DNA from: Hyphomicrobiales bacterium
GTDB taxonomy: Bacteria; Pseudomonadota; Alphaproteobacteria; Rhizobiales; Rhizobiaceae
Assembly: GCA_900472395.1 (NCBI GenBank)
Contig: UCHV01000004.1
Coordinates: forward strand, 203,560 to 267,559
Length of the DNA: 64,000 bases
Direction of reading: 5' to 3'
In this document: positions 27,641 through 36,511 of the stretch, piece by piece
How positions within the stretch are numbered: the stretch's first letter is position 1
How the letters are laid out: each line of letters opens with the position of its first letter
Program-made: the position numbers and the translations under genes
The notes under the pieces: model-generated
What the model was told of the DNA's origin: nothing
The model's database searches: none
The model's input: only the letters and a program-made list of their open reading frames with translations

Positions 27641-29038
27641 ATGTTTCTTTCCGTATTCGACGTCTTCAAGATCGGCATCGGCCCTTCAAGCTCCCACACG
27701 ATGGGCCCGATGTCGGCCGCCAATCGTTTTCTCGAGCTGATCCTTTCGGACGACTGGCCGCGCCCCGCAGGTGCGCATGTGGCGTCGCTCAAGGTCAGCC
27801 TGCACGGCTCGCTTGCCTTTACCGGCATCGGCCATGGTACGGGAAGGGCGGTGGTGCTCGGGCTGATGGGCGAGGCGCCGCAAAGCGTCGATCCCGACCA
27901 GATGGATGCGATTATCTCCGAGGTCGAACGCACCGGCCGCGTCACGCCGTCTGGTCACCCGGCCTATGAGTTTCAGCCGAAGACCGATCTGATCTATGAC
28001 AAGAAGGTGCCTTTGCCGGGCCACGCCAACGGCATGGCGTTCGAAGCGCTCGACCGGGATGGTCGTCTGCTTCTGAAACGCGTCTATTATTCGATCGGCG
28101 GCGGTTTCGTGGTGACGGATACCGAGCTCGAAGCCATGCGCGGACAGAAGAAGGTCAGTTCCGACCGCGTACCCTATCCCTTCTCGTCGGCGAAGGAAAT
28201 GTTGGACATGGCTCGCGGTGCGGGCCTCAGCATTGCCGCCATGAAGCGCGCCAATGAAGAAACCAGGATGAGCCGCGCCGAACTGGATGAAGGTCTCGAT
28301 CGCATCTGGGACGCCATGAGCCGTTGCATCGATCGTGGTCTGCAGGTCGACGGTATCATGCCAGGTGGTTTGAAAGTGCGCCGCCGCGCTCGTGCCATCC
28401 ATGAGAAGCTTGAGGCCGAATGGCGCTCGAACCGCCTCAATCCGTTGCTCGCCAATGACTGGCTGTCCGTTTATGCCATGGCAGTGAACGAGGAGAACGC
28501 CGGTGGCGGCCGGGTCGTCACCGCGCCGACCAACGGTGCTGCGGGCGTGATCCCGGCAACAGTGCGTTATTTTCTGCATTTCCATGAGGATGCCACGCGC
28601 GAAGACGTTCATACCTTCCTGCTGACGGCAGCGGCCGTTGGCGGCATCATCAAGCATAATGCCTCGATCTCGGGCGCCGAAGTCGGCTGTCAGGGCGAGG
28701 TCGGTTCGGCAGCGGCCATGGCTGCTGCAGGGCTGGCCGCCGTGATGGACGGTTCGCCGGAGCAGATCGAAAATGCCGCCGAAATCGCGCTAGAACACCA
28801 TCTCGGCATGACCTGCGATCCGGTCGCAGGCCTCGTGCAGGTTCCCTGCATCGAGCGCAATGCGCTGGGTGCCGTAAAGGCGGTGACCGCCGCCTCGCTG
28901 GCGATCAAGGGCGATGGAACACACTTTGTGCCGCTCGACGCCTGTATCGAGACCATGCGGCAGACCGGCAACGACATGAGCGAGAAATACAAGGAAACCT
29001 CGACCGGCGGCCTCGCCGTCAACGTCGTGGAATGCTGA
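27641..29038 (+). CDS. sdaA: L-serine ammonia-lyase (L-serine dehydratase)
   Basis: 465-residue single-chain iron-sulfur L-serine dehydratase, forming pyruvate and ammonia. The N-terminal beta domain opens [19 protein letters not shown], and the alpha domain has the catalytic glycine-rich [13 protein letters not shown] and the cluster cysteines in EVGCQGEVG and [17 protein letters not shown]. All expected cluster Cys are present, so the enzyme should be active and oxygen-sensitive. It stands alone between DUF599 and DUF1489 genes. Confidence 0.96.
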   Translation: MFLSVFDVFKIGIGPSSSHTMGPMSAANRFLELILSDDWPRPAGAHVASLKVSLHGSLAFTGIGHGTGRAVVLGLMGEAPQSVDPDQMDAIISEVERTGRVTPSGHPAYEFQPKTDLIYDKKVPLPGHANGMAFEALDRDGRLLLKRVYYSIGGGFVVTDTELEAMRGQKKVSSDRVPYPFSSAKEMLDMARGAGLSIAAMKRANEETRMSRAELDEGLDRIWDAMSRCIDRGLQVDGIMPGGLKVRRRARAIHEKLEAEWRSNRLNPLLANDWLSVYAMAVNEENAGGGRVVTAPTNGAAGVIPATVRYFLHFHEDATREDVHTFLLTAAAVGGIIKHNASISGAEVGCQGEVGSAAAMAAAGLAAVMDGSPEQIENAAEIALEHHLGMTCDPVAGLVQVPCIERNALGAVKAVTAASLAIKGDGTHFVPLDACIETMRQTGNDMSEKYKETSTGGLAVNVVEC

Positions 29039-29125
29039 GCGCGTGATTGCGGGCCTGTGGATGCAGACCTGCCATTCTGCTGCCGCGGCTTGACGCGGCT
29101 CGCTTATGGGTCTTGAAGCGAAGAC

Positions 29126-29563
29126 ATGGCACTTCATCTCGTCAAACTCTGCGTCGGCGCCGATTCCATTCAGGACTTGAGGGAATGGGTGGCTGAACGC
29201 TCCTTGAGCGCAATCGCCGCCGGGCTTGAGCCGCATTCGGTACACACGACCCGCATGGTTCCCAAGCGCGTCGAGGAATTGCTGGGCGGCGGATCGCTCT
29301 ACTGGGTGATCAAGGGGCAGGTCATGGCCCGCCAGAAGCTGCTGGATATCGAGACCTTCACCGGAGGGGACGGCATCGGCCGTTGTCATCTCGTTCTTGG
29401 GCCTGAGGTCATCGAGACCATGCCCCAGCCCCGCCGTCCGTTTCAGGGATGGCGTTATCTGACAGCGGATGACGCTCCGACCGATCTCGGCAGTCTCGGC
29501 GAAGATGTGATGGCGCTGCCGGAAGACCTGCGGCGCGAACTCGCAGAACTCGGCCTTCTCTGA
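29126..29563 (+). CDS. DUF1489 family protein
   Basis: 145 residues matching DUF1489, a family of small proteins widespread in alphaproteobacteria: HLVKLCVGADSIQDLREW at the start, TRMVPKR and LYWVIKG in the middle, QPRRPFQGWRYL at the end. No known function. No signal peptide or membrane segment. It follows sdaA by 87 bases on the same strand. Confidence 0.88.
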   Translation: MALHLVKLCVGADSIQDLREWVAERSLSAIAAGLEPHSVHTTRMVPKRVEELLGGGSLYWVIKGQVMARQKLLDIETFTGGDGIGRCHLVLGPEVIETMPQPRRPFQGWRYLTADDAPTDLGSLGEDVMALPEDLRRELAELGLL

Positions 29564-29570
29564 AACGAAA

Positions 29571-29595
29571 GAAGCGCGCCACAAGGACGCGCTTC
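29571..29595. terminator. Bidirectional hairpin between convergent genes
   Basis: A perfect 8-bp stem (GAAGCGCG and its complement, 9-base loop) sits between the convergent DUF1489 gene and the 89-residue minus-strand gene. On the minus strand it is followed by TTTCGTTTC, making it a plausible weak terminator there; on the plus strand there is no T tract. Confidence 0.55.
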
Positions 29596-29622
29596 ATAAC
29601 TCTTGCGACAATCTGCAGCCGT

Positions 29623-29892
29623 TCAGCGAAGCCGCATATGGATCGGTGCACGACCCGAGCGGGTGGTGATATGCAGGTGAATGCTGGCTTCCGGCTGGGT
29701 GTAACGCCAGGCGCGCGCCGCATGGGTCAGCAGCAGGCCGACCAGATCACGGGTCTTCTCGCGTGGGCGGTTCATTCCGAGACCGGCGATCCGCATGGCG
29801 GCTTCGTGCAGCGGATGGAAGGACGGCCCGCGCACCGGGCTTTTCAACGTCGTCGGAAATTCACGTTCGATGTTGTTTTCGTTCACTGCCAT
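29623..29892 (-). CDS. Small hypothetical protein
   Basis: 89 residues, basic and His/Arg-rich, no signal peptide or membrane segment. The middle (HPLHEAAMRIAGLGMNRPREKTRDLV) looks helical and the end (EASIHLHITTRSGRAPIHMRLR) looks like two strands. I do not recognise a family. The ATG at 29892 gives a compact product; upstream extension to 29991 is Arg/Ser-rich and unlikely. Codon use is consistent with a real gene. Confidence 0.6.
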   Translation of the reverse strand: MAVNENNIEREFPTTLKSPVRGPSFHPLHEAAMRIAGLGMNRPREKTRDLVGLLLTHAARAWRYTQPEASIHLHITTRSGRAPIHMRLR

Positions 29893-30000
29893 GGTTGACC
29901 TCGTACGCATTACAATTCGAGGGCTGAAACGGCGCCGGGAAAAAGAAACGCATCCCGACTGCTGCCGCCGGCGAACCGGCGACAGTGTCACCCAATTGGT

Positions 30001-31479
30001 TTACTGGAGCGAAGCCCAGCACTTGATGCCCTTTTTCTTCAGGGCGTTACAGGCATTGACGGCCGTCTTCTGGTCGTCGAAACCGCCGAAGCGGGCCCGG
30101 AAAATCTGGCTGCCGTTGCTGTTGACGGCGACCGTAAAGGGCTTGGCGCCACGCAGTGCGCTGCCGCCCTTGTCCTTGGCGCTGGAAAGCAGGTCCATCG
30201 CCATGTCCTTGTTCGGAGACACGCCAATCTGCACGACCCATCCGGCGATCTGCTGCGCGGTGGCGGCCTGGCGATCGGAACGGGTGGAGGCGGTCGTGAC
30301 CGAGTCGGTGACGACTGCAACCTTCTGCTGCTCGGGCTCCTTCAGGTAACCTGCGGCCGGTGCCAGACCGCGCGGAGGTACCGGGGCGTTGCTGGCGATG
30401 GCTGCGGAAACCGCATCGCGCGCACCCTGGGACTTCGGCTCTGCGGCATAAGCGTTTGCGGCAGGCACCTTCTCTTCATAACGGGCGCCTGGAACAGGGC
30501 CTGCATTTGGCAGGTCCATGGATGCAAGCTGACGAACGTCGACAGACGGAGTGCTGGGCTTCGGGGCATCCGCAACGGGAAGCGAAGGAGCAGGGCCCGT
30601 CTGTGCGATCAGGTTGCTGTTGCCGCCGCGCGAAGCCTGCGGAAGATATGTGGCAACCAGCTTGCGCATCTGCGCGTCGCGGGCAGCGCTACCCTTGGCG
30701 CCGAGGATAACGGCAACGATGGAGCGGCCGTCCAGCTGCGCGGAGGTCGCAAGATTGCTGCCGGCAGCCTGTGTATAACCGGTCTTGATACCGTCAACAC
30801 CCTTCACATTGCCGACGAGGCGGTTGTGATTGCCGATGACCTGCTTGCCGAAGGTGAAGCTGCGCGTATTGAAATAGCCGTAATACTGCGGAAAGTGCTG
30901 GCGAAGCGCGATGCCGAGGCGGGCCTGGTCACGGGCGGTCGTCATCTGCGCGGTGTTCGGCAAGCCGTGGGCGTTGCGATAGGTGGTGCGCGTCATGCCG
31001 AGCGCACGTGCCTTGTTGGTCATCATCTGACCAAAACGTGCTTCGGAACCGCCGAGGAATTCACCCATGGCAGTCGACATGTCGTTGGCGGAGCGGGTGA
31101 CCAGCGAAAGAATGGCCTGCTCGACGCTGATCGAGCCGCCGGCACGTACGCCGAGCTTGGATGGCGGTTCCTTGGCGGCATTGGCGGAAACAGTAACCCG
31201 GTCGTTCAGCGAAATCTTTCCGGATTCGAGCGCTTCGAACGTCAGGTAAAGCGTCATCATCTTGGTGAGAGACGCGGGATAACGAAGGCCATCGGCGTCT
31301 TCGTTATAGAGTACCTTGCCGGTTTTCGCATCGACAACGATGCCGGCATATTTGGCAGCGAGCGCCGGACTGACGAAAATCGTCGAGGCTACGATCGCCG
31401 CGACAAACCGACCAGCAACCCGAGCGGTTTTCGTTGCGCCATCCTTGGGGAGAGATGAACTGAAGAGGGTTTTCAACAC
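30001..31479 (-). CDS. D-alanyl-D-alanine carboxypeptidase with SPOR domain
   Basis: Class A low-molecular-weight penicillin-binding protein (PBP5/6-like) that trims the terminal D-Ala of peptidoglycan stem peptides in the periplasm. A secretion segment ends SPALAA; then the three active-site motifs appear: SLTK at about 70-73, SAN at about 130-132 and KTG at about 232-234. A Pro/Ala/Ser-rich linker (about 290-400) leads to a C-terminal SPOR domain (about 410-492), which binds denuded glycan at the septum, so it is probably targeted to division sites. I place the start at GTG 31479; a TTG at 31500 is possible. Numbering uses the GTG. Confidence 0.92.
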   Translation of the reverse strand: MLKTLFSSSLPKDGATKTARVAGRFVAAIVASTIFVSPALAAKYAGIVVDAKTGKVLYNEDADGLRYPASLTKMMTLYLTFEALESGKISLNDRVTVSANAAKEPPSKLGVRAGGSISVEQAILSLVTRSANDMSTAMGEFLGGSEARFGQMMTNKARALGMTRTTYRNAHGLPNTAQMTTARDQARLGIALRQHFPQYYGYFNTRSFTFGKQVIGNHNRLVGNVKGVDGIKTGYTQAAGSNLATSAQLDGRSIVAVILGAKGSAARDAQMRKLVATYLPQASRGGNSNLIAQTGPAPSLPVADAPKPSTPSVDVRQLASMDLPNAGPVPGARYEEKVPAANAYAAEPKSQGARDAVSAAIASNAPVPPRGLAPAAGYLKEPEQQKVAVVTDSVTTASTRSDRQAATAQQIAGWVVQIGVSPNKDMAMDLLSSAKDKGGSALRGAKPFTVAVNSNGSQIFRARFGGFDDQKTAVNACNALKKKGIKCWASLQ

Positions 31480-31616
31480 GCCTGCACTCGCTACTTGCAA
31501 CTCGATGGTAATGGGTCCGGTCGCGCCCCCGCAGCGTGCCGTTGCGGGTCACTTTAGGTCGGCAGCGTTACCAACTGGTTTATGATGAAGCTGTTCTTGC
31601 GGCGTTAGGTCGAATT

Positions 31617-32378
31617 TTAGCGGTTTTCGCCCGCTGTTTTGACCTTTACGACACGTTTCTGCACAAACCGGGAAATCGCGGCGTCAATATGTCGCCAGTC
31701 TCGCAAAAGAGCGGGGGAGAATCGATAGAGCACGGTCAGATCCTGGCCGGCGCGTATGTCCCTCTGGCAACCGGCGCTGTTGGCGGCCGGCGATTTGTGG
31801 GCCGCGGCCTCGGTGGGGCCCGGCATCATGCAGCGTACGGCGTAGGCGTCGTCGCGGCCGGAACCGGCGGTCAGGAGAACTTCGCCGCCGTAACCGCTGT
31901 CTGCCCGCAAATGGTGCGCGGTAAGGCCATATGGGCCCGGCAGGGCTTCGCCATCGAACAGTCGTGAATAGATCGGCTCGACGCGTCCCGACATGTCCCG
32001 TGACATGGTGCTTTGAGAAAGCTGCAGAAAGATCAGGGTGTCGGCGCTGTCCGAATTGTCGAATCGCTTTTTAAGGCGGCTGTCATAGCCCTGCATTTCG
32101 GGCCATGTGAGATAAAGGTCGATGCGCTCGCTTTCGCCGCTACGGCGCTGTTCCGCAAAGCGGATCGTATTGGCAGGCAGCCGAAGTTCGTCCTGCCCTA
32201 TGCGCACGGAAATTTCTTCGCGGCTGTCGGTGTGGCCGCCGAGTGCCAGTTTTGCGCCGATCCAGCTACCGCTCAGGCTGATCGCAAGTGTCGATGCCGC
32301 AAGGAAGCCCAGCGCCGCGGTAATGGCGAACGCCATGCGATTGCTGATCAAGGGTTCCTGATAATCGTCCTGCGCCAT
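31617..32378 (-). CDS. Hypothetical single-pass membrane protein
   Basis: 253 residues with a short cytosolic N-terminus, one membrane segment (about 15-36) and a periplasmic domain. The latter contains YLTWPEMQGYDSR and two Cys (RCMMPGP, GCQRDIR) that may form a disulfide. The chosen ATG (32378) has GAAGG upstream, while the ATG at 32405 has none. Unrecognised family. It lies between the carboxypeptidase and the transglutaminase-like gene, all on the minus strand, suggesting an envelope role. Confidence 0.65.
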   Translation of the reverse strand: MAQDDYQEPLISNRMAFAITAALGFLAASTLAISLSGSWIGAKLALGGHTDSREEISVRIGQDELRLPANTIRFAEQRRSGESERIDLYLTWPEMQGYDSRLKKRFDNSDSADTLIFLQLSQSTMSRDMSGRVEPIYSRLFDGEALPGPYGLTAHHLRADSGYGGEVLLTAGSGRDDAYAVRCMMPGPTEAAAHKSPAANSAGCQRDIRAGQDLTVLYRFSPALLRDWRHIDAAISRFVQKRVVKVKTAGENR

Positions 32379-32440
32379 GCGACCTGCCTTCTGCAGGCTA
32401 CTCATGTCATTTGAGGCTTGTGCGGAGCAGGGCTGAAACG

Positions 32441-32474
32441 AAAAAATCCCGGCGCCACGTTTCCGTGGGCCGGG
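32441..32474 (-). terminator. Intrinsic terminator after the transglutaminase-like gene
   Basis: A stem of about 10 pairs with one bulge (CCCGGC plus CCAC arms, 6-base loop) is followed on the minus strand by a run of six U. It is 27 bases beyond the stop of the transglutaminase-like gene. Confidence 0.8.
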
Positions 32475-32501
32475 CAAGTTTTAGTGAGGCTTGGAAACAG
32501 A

Positions 32502-33110
32502 TTACTGGCTGACACTGCCGACTGCGATGGCGCGGCCGTCCTGCAGTTTGACCCAGCGGCCGGGGTCTTCATTCGACTGGCGCTTCAGGTAGGTGTACTC
32601 GGTGTCGGACCACAACATGACTTTGTTGCGCATGTTGTCGAGAACGAAATCGCCACGGTCGGTGCGGACGGTCAGTACAGCATGGCCTTCGCCATTCGGC
32701 TGCAGCACGACGGTGATGAGCAGCGCGGAAGCATCGAAGCCCTTCTGCATGAGCATCTTGCGCTTCAGCAGAACGAAGTCCTCGCAGTCGCCGGCGGTCT
32801 TCGGGTAGGCCCACTTTTCCTCGACGCCATAGATTTCCTGGTCGGTCATGGGGTGGATCGTGGTGTTGACGGTGTAATTGACGTCCAGCAGTGCGCGCCA
32901 CTTGTCCTCGGTCAGGGCAATCGGGCCGCGGTCGCCATTGGTGCGAACACATTCGCTGCGGTAGATCTTGCAGAATTCGTAATGACCGATCGGCGGGTTG
33001 GCCTGACCGATAACCTTCATTTCGCCGCTGACTGCGAATGCGGACTGCGCCTGGAAAAGGGCTGTGAAGGTGGCGATGGCAGCGATCACCAGGGCTGTGC
33101 TTTTCGTCAT
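32502..33110 (-). CDS. Bacterial transglutaminase-like cysteine peptidase (BTLCP)
   Basis: 202 residues. A signal peptide ends about AQSAFA (residue 26), so it is exported. The papain-like triad is visible: Cys109 in AGDCEDFVLLK, His143 in GEGHAVLTVRT and Asp158 in FVLDNM; W-x-L-L-D at 71-76 and the two Cys at 47 and 54 are also family features. BTLCP proteins (LapG relatives) are periplasmic proteases; in Pseudomonas LapG cleaves an adhesin under c-di-GMP control. No LapD-like gene is adjacent, so the target is unknown. Confidence 0.88.
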   Translation of the reverse strand: MTKSTALVIAAIATFTALFQAQSAFAVSGEMKVIGQANPPIGHYEFCKIYRSECVRTNGDRGPIALTEDKWRALLDVNYTVNTTIHPMTDQEIYGVEEKWAYPKTAGDCEDFVLLKRKMLMQKGFDASALLITVVLQPNGEGHAVLTVRTDRGDFVLDNMRNKVMLWSDTEYTYLKRQSNEDPGRWVKLQDGRAIAVGSVSQ

Positions 33111-33570
33111 TTTTCTTGTCTCCCCGTTGGTGAGGAGACAATCGCAGCAACCCTTTGATCCGAGGCAAAATACCGTCGTAAAAACAGATGCTTATTTGAA
33201 TTCAATACAGATAAAACATGCGCAAAATTCGAACTGAATTCGACGAAAATTCGAGACGTGTTTTCGCTAAATTTGGTTCAAATTGTAACGATCGGCCGGC
33301 GCAGTTCGACGTGGGGCTTCTTATGCTTCTGAAATCCCGTGCTTTTTTGATGTAAGCCGAAGGTGAGAAGTTGATTGGGCAGCGTGCGCCGACGCTTTGC
33401 CGAACGCATACTAAACGTCTCGTAAACCTTGTTGTTCGGGATGGTGCACTGTTGTTTCGGGCTGAAACAGCCGGATTTGCGCCTGAAAAAAATCGTCCCG
33501 AAACGAGATTTTTTTGATTCTTTCCCGATTTTTCTCGACCGGGCCGTTGTTGGAAGGGCGCGGCGGCATG
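33111..33570. other. AT-rich intergenic region upstream of the transglutaminase-like gene
   Basis: About 460 bases without a convincing gene. The part 33180-33290 is clearly richer in A+T than its surroundings and holds several repeats: a TTGAATTCAA palindrome at 33196-33205, three AATTCGA boxes at an 11-bp period (33226-33254), and an AATTTG/CAAATT inverted repeat at 33270-33284. It should contain the promoter of the gene ending at 32502. The remainder shows nothing I can assign. Confidence 0.55.
33226..33254. repeat. Three AATTCGA boxes with exact 11-bp spacing
   Basis: Copies start at 33226, 33237 and 33248. The spacing is one helical turn, so all three would face the same side of the DNA, as in cooperative activator or repressor sites. 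They lie about 116-144 bases upstream of the transglutaminase-like gene's ATG. Confidence 0.6.
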
Positions 33571-33597
33571 AAAAAGCCGGCGGTTTGAGCCGCCGGC
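33571..33597 (-). terminator. Intrinsic terminator after the PilZ gene
   Basis: A perfect 8-bp stem (GCCGGCGG and its complement, 6-base loop) followed by UUUUU on the minus strand, 40 bases beyond the PilZ stop. Confidence 0.85.
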
Positions 33598-33636
33598 GAG
33601 GTCGCTTTCAAGATTTTGAAGGGAGCCTGTTTGCTC

Positions 33637-34248
33637 CTAGAGGAATGCGCGAAGCGATTCCCGAGACTGAACGGTGGCGAATTCGATGGCCACACCTTCG
33701 ATGAAGTGGCGCACGATGCGGCCTCGCATGTTGCCGAGCATGACCGGCGTACCGAGCGCCGGGCGAATCTCGATGTCGATAGCGGCGCCGGACAGTGACA
33801 GATCGACAATCTTGCACGGATACTTCCGCCCGTCGTCCAGAACGATTTCCGTGCGGGTGATGCGTGGCGTCAGGCGGTCGTGGCGACGATCTTCCGGAAG
33901 GCCCAGTTCGTGTTTGTTGGCAAGCCAGGTCAGCTGGGCAGCAAGTTTTTCACGCTTGCGATCAGTGGCGTTGATCGACATCGAAAACCCGTCGGCTGTA
34001 ATGCCGATGACATATCCTTCGATACGGCCGAGATTTTCGATATAGGCGATGACCCGCTCATTGGCGGAGGGGCGCGCTTCGCACGCAAAGACGACGTCCC
34101 CCGGGGACATTTCCACTGCGGTGCATTGAAATTCTTCGTGGCTCTCTAGCATCAGGCGGCCGCTCATGCCCACGGCCACCCGCTGGAACACCCGTTCCTG
34201 CGTGCCCTGTGGAGGCGTTGACGGTTGAGCTGGCTGGAAAGAGTACAT
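33637..34248 (-). CDS. PilZ domain protein (tandem PilZ-like)
   Basis: 203 residues. The C-terminal half is a PilZ domain with the c-di-GMP-binding elements RLTPR (about 133) and DLSLSGAAI (D-x-S-x-x-G, about 156). The N-terminal half (about 25-100, RVAVGMSGRLML ... EMSPGDVVFACE) repeats the same architecture but with weaker motifs, suggesting a degenerate second PilZ domain. Such proteins act as cytosolic c-di-GMP effectors on motility or exopolysaccharide; the partner cannot be told. The ATG at 34248 (MYSFQPAQ) is preferred over an in-frame extension to 34281. Confidence 0.87.
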   Translation of the reverse strand: MYSFQPAQPSTPPQGTQERVFQRVAVGMSGRLMLESHEEFQCTAVEMSPGDVVFACEARPSANERVIAYIENLGRIEGYVIGITADGFSMSINATDRKREKLAAQLTWLANKHELGLPEDRRHDRLTPRITRTEIVLDDGRKYPCKIVDLSLSGAAIDIEIRPALGTPVMLGNMRGRIVRHFIEGVAIEFATVQSRESLRAFL

Positions 34249-34426
34249 GTTCGTTCTCTCGAGTCGCGGTGGCTCGCGCATCGTCCGTTCGGAACCTCGA
34301 GAAAAAGGCTCTCATCAAGTACGATGCGCAGATTCTAAAATGTTACAGCGTCTGTTATGCGCCATATGACGAAGGACGCTGTAATCGATATCTCATCGCG
34401 GTTAATAGAACGTTCTGATTGGCCTG

Positions 34427-35029
34427 TCAGCTTCTTCCCGACATGCCGTCCTCTACTATTTCGGCAGAGAGAAGACGGCGCATGAAACGGGAAAACCGCG
34501 TGCCTTCGGGCAGATCTTGAGGGTTATCCTCTCCAATACTGCGGGTCTCGCCGGCATGAAGGCATGAAATAGTTTCAAGCAGGCCGCTGCGCGGCTGTCG
34601 CGGCAGGATGGCGCCGATGATCCGATCGGGTTCGGAATCACCCGAGCGCATCGGTAGCAGCATCAGCTGGTAGTCATGGACGCTTTCCGTCGCAATTCCG
34701 GTAACGTCGGTCACCATTGCACGGCCGCGCGCAAGAACGGCCTGAACGCCAAGATTGGCATGGCGACGCTGCGAGCGATGCCACAGGCAGGCAAATGGCC
34801 GGCCACGCAATTCGTGACCGAATATCGCGCAAAGGCGGGTTCCAGCCAGCCGGAAGGAAAGGGTGCCGGCGTCGTTCTGGCCGAGAATGAAAAGGTCGGG
34901 CAGGAGATGACGCACCCGCGCGGGATCGAACTCCCGCTGCAGCGGCAGCTTGCCGTCTCGTTTCAGTTCCAGCCAGTAGCTGAACAATTCGTTTCCTGCT
35001 TCAGTCTGCATCGTATCCATTTGTCGCAT
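34427..35029 (-). CDS. PAS-domain protein (PAS_5 / DUF1457 type)
   Basis: About 200 residues. The N-terminal 150 match PAS_5, a family found mostly in Rhizobiales: FSYWLELKRDGKLPLQREFDP, then LPDLFILG, SFRLAGTRLCAIFGHELRGRPF and LMLLPMRS. No kinase, cyclase or DNA-binding domain is attached, so it is a stand-alone sensor or adaptor. The start is uncertain: in-frame ATGs lie at 35029, 35020 and 35011, none with a good ribosome site. A much longer upstream reading runs opposite the rhomboid gene and is not credible. It is divergent from the rhomboid gene. Confidence 0.8.
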   Translation of the reverse strand: MRQMDTMQTEAGNELFSYWLELKRDGKLPLQREFDPARVRHLLPDLFILGQNDAGTLSFRLAGTRLCAIFGHELRGRPFACLWHRSQRRHANLGVQAVLARGRAMVTDVTGIATESVHDYQLMLLPMRSGDSEPDRIIGAILPRQPRSGLLETISCLHAGETRSIGEDNPQDLPEGTRFSRFMRRLLSAEIVEDGMSGRS

Positions 35030-35173
35030 TTCGGTACAAGATTCATTCTTCCCCGGACCCTTGCGGTTACCGTAGCGAAAACCATGCCAACTCTGCTCCT
35101 CGATGGTTTGCGTACCGCTTCCGTTCGCCAGTCCGGTCATGTAAGTCTGGATGCGACAATGAGCAGGTGATTG

Positions 35174-35929
35174 ATGAGCGACAGACCGGACATGCCAGGC
35201 CAGTCGGCGGCGGATGAAAATCTGCGAGACGACAGGCCTGAATACGAACACGAGGACCGGCAGCCGGTCTTCAATCTGCCGGGTATCCTTACCGCCACGG
35301 TACTGGTGCTGACCGGCATCTATCTCGCCGATGCCTATCTTCTGTCGGATGTCTGGCGCGAATGGCTGCTGGTCCATTTCGCATTCACGCCGTTGCGTTA
35401 CGTCTATCCGTTGTCGGAACAGGCCTATGAATGGCTGTGGACACCTGTCACCTATTCGCTGATGCACGGCAGCATGCAGCATCTGCTGTTCAACGGGCTC
35501 TGGCTGATTGCTTTCGGCGCGCCGGTGGTGCGGCGTATCGGTGCGGCGCGTTACGTGGCGTTCTGGGTTCTCTCTGCCGCAGCGGCTGCCTTTTTCCACG
35601 CTGCCCTCAATTGGGGCGAGCCGACGGTCTTGATCGGTGCGTCGGGTGTTATTTCTGCACTGATGGCCGCCGCCTGCCGTTTCGCGTTTCCGCGCCATGG
35701 CGGGTATGATCGCAACTACGGCCATCTTTATCCGCGGCAAACCATCGTCGGCTCGCTTGGCAACCGAACGGTCGCGGTGTTCGTGGCCTTATGGTTCGCC
35801 GGCAATATATTCATCGCCATCGGGATGCCGCTGATTGACGCCGGCTCCGATACCATCGCCTGGGACGCACATATCGGCGGTTTCCTGTTCGGATATTTCC
35901 TGTTCGGCTGGTTTGATCGGGTGCGCTGA
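35174..35929 (+). CDS. Rhomboid family intramembrane serine protease
   Basis: 251 residues with a charged N-terminus (1-33) and six membrane segments. The catalytic dyad is Ser157 in GASG and His233 in WDAHIGGFLFGY; the family HGSMQHLLFN loop (98-107) supplies the oxyanion-side His/Asn. It cleaves membrane proteins within the bilayer; substrate unknown. The ATG at 35174 has AGGTGA upstream; a TTG one codon earlier is less likely. Confidence 0.92.
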   Translation: MSDRPDMPGQSAADENLRDDRPEYEHEDRQPVFNLPGILTATVLVLTGIYLADAYLLSDVWREWLLVHFAFTPLRYVYPLSEQAYEWLWTPVTYSLMHGSMQHLLFNGLWLIAFGAPVVRRIGAARYVAFWVLSAAAAAFFHAALNWGEPTVLIGASGVISALMAAACRFAFPRHGGYDRNYGHLYPRQTIVGSLGNRTVAVFVALWFAGNIFIAIGMPLIDAGSDTIAWDAHIGGFLFGYFLFGWFDRVR

Positions 35930-36066
35930 GCGCCATTGGTTTGCAAAATGTTGCATTTGCCCTTTCGAAGGGGCACCATCCCTATGGTTGCACCGCCGGC
36001 CGGGGAGGGCTTTTGGCGCTGCAACAGTGAGCGGAAACGCCATGTGAAACAGGTGAGGAGAAAACC

Positions 36067-36501
36067 ATGCCCCAAACCGTGAAAAGCATGCTGGATGCCA
36101 AAGGCCGCAATGTCGTTTCGGTCGGTCGCGAGCAGACCCTGAGCGAAGTCGCAGGCATCCTCAATGAAAAGCAGATCGGTGCCGTGGTGGTGACCAGTGT
36201 CGAAGGCCGTATCGCCGGCATCTTTACGGAGCGCGATCTGGTTCGTGCCATAGCCCGCGAAGGCGCGGCGGTTTTGCAGAAACCGGTATCGTTGTCGATG
36301 ACCACAACCGTCACCCATTGTCGCGAGGACAATACGGACGACGAACTGATGGAAATGATGACTGCCGGTCGTTTTCGCCATGTGCCGGTAGAAGGTAACG
36401 GTACGCTTGTCGGGATCATCTCGATCGGCGACGTGGTGAAGTCGCGCATTAGCGAAATCGAGCACGAGGCCGAACAGATCAAGGCCTATATCGCGGGCTG
36501 A
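36067..36501 (+). CDS. Tandem CBS domain protein
   Basis: 144 residues made of two CBS domains (about 8-65 and 75-135), with GIFTERDLVRA and VGIISIGDVVKSRI at the ends of each. Stand-alone CBS pairs bind adenine nucleotides and tune partner enzymes or channels. The ribosome site GAGGAG is 7 bases before the ATG. It ends 10 bases from the convergent patatin gene. A 18-base GC-rich imperfect palindrome at 35958-35975 lies upstream, possibly a terminator of the rhomboid gene. Confidence 0.92.
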   Translation: MPQTVKSMLDAKGRNVVSVGREQTLSEVAGILNEKQIGAVVVTSVEGRIAGIFTERDLVRAIAREGAAVLQKPVSLSMTTTVTHCREDNTDDELMEMMTAGRFRHVPVEGNGTLVGIISIGDVVKSRISEIEHEAEQIKAYIAG

Positions 36502-36511
36502 CCTTCGGTCG

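Noticed and set aside
34427..35740. 437-residue reading of the PAS gene
   Set aside because: The N-terminal part runs opposite the rhomboid gene and is an Arg/Gln-rich shadow; only the C-terminal 200 residues are homologous to PAS_5.
35958..35975. 18-base imperfect palindrome upstream of the CBS gene
   Set aside because: 16 of 18 positions match, but it lies just after the rhomboid stop and lacks a T tract; chance or a weak terminator cannot be told apart.
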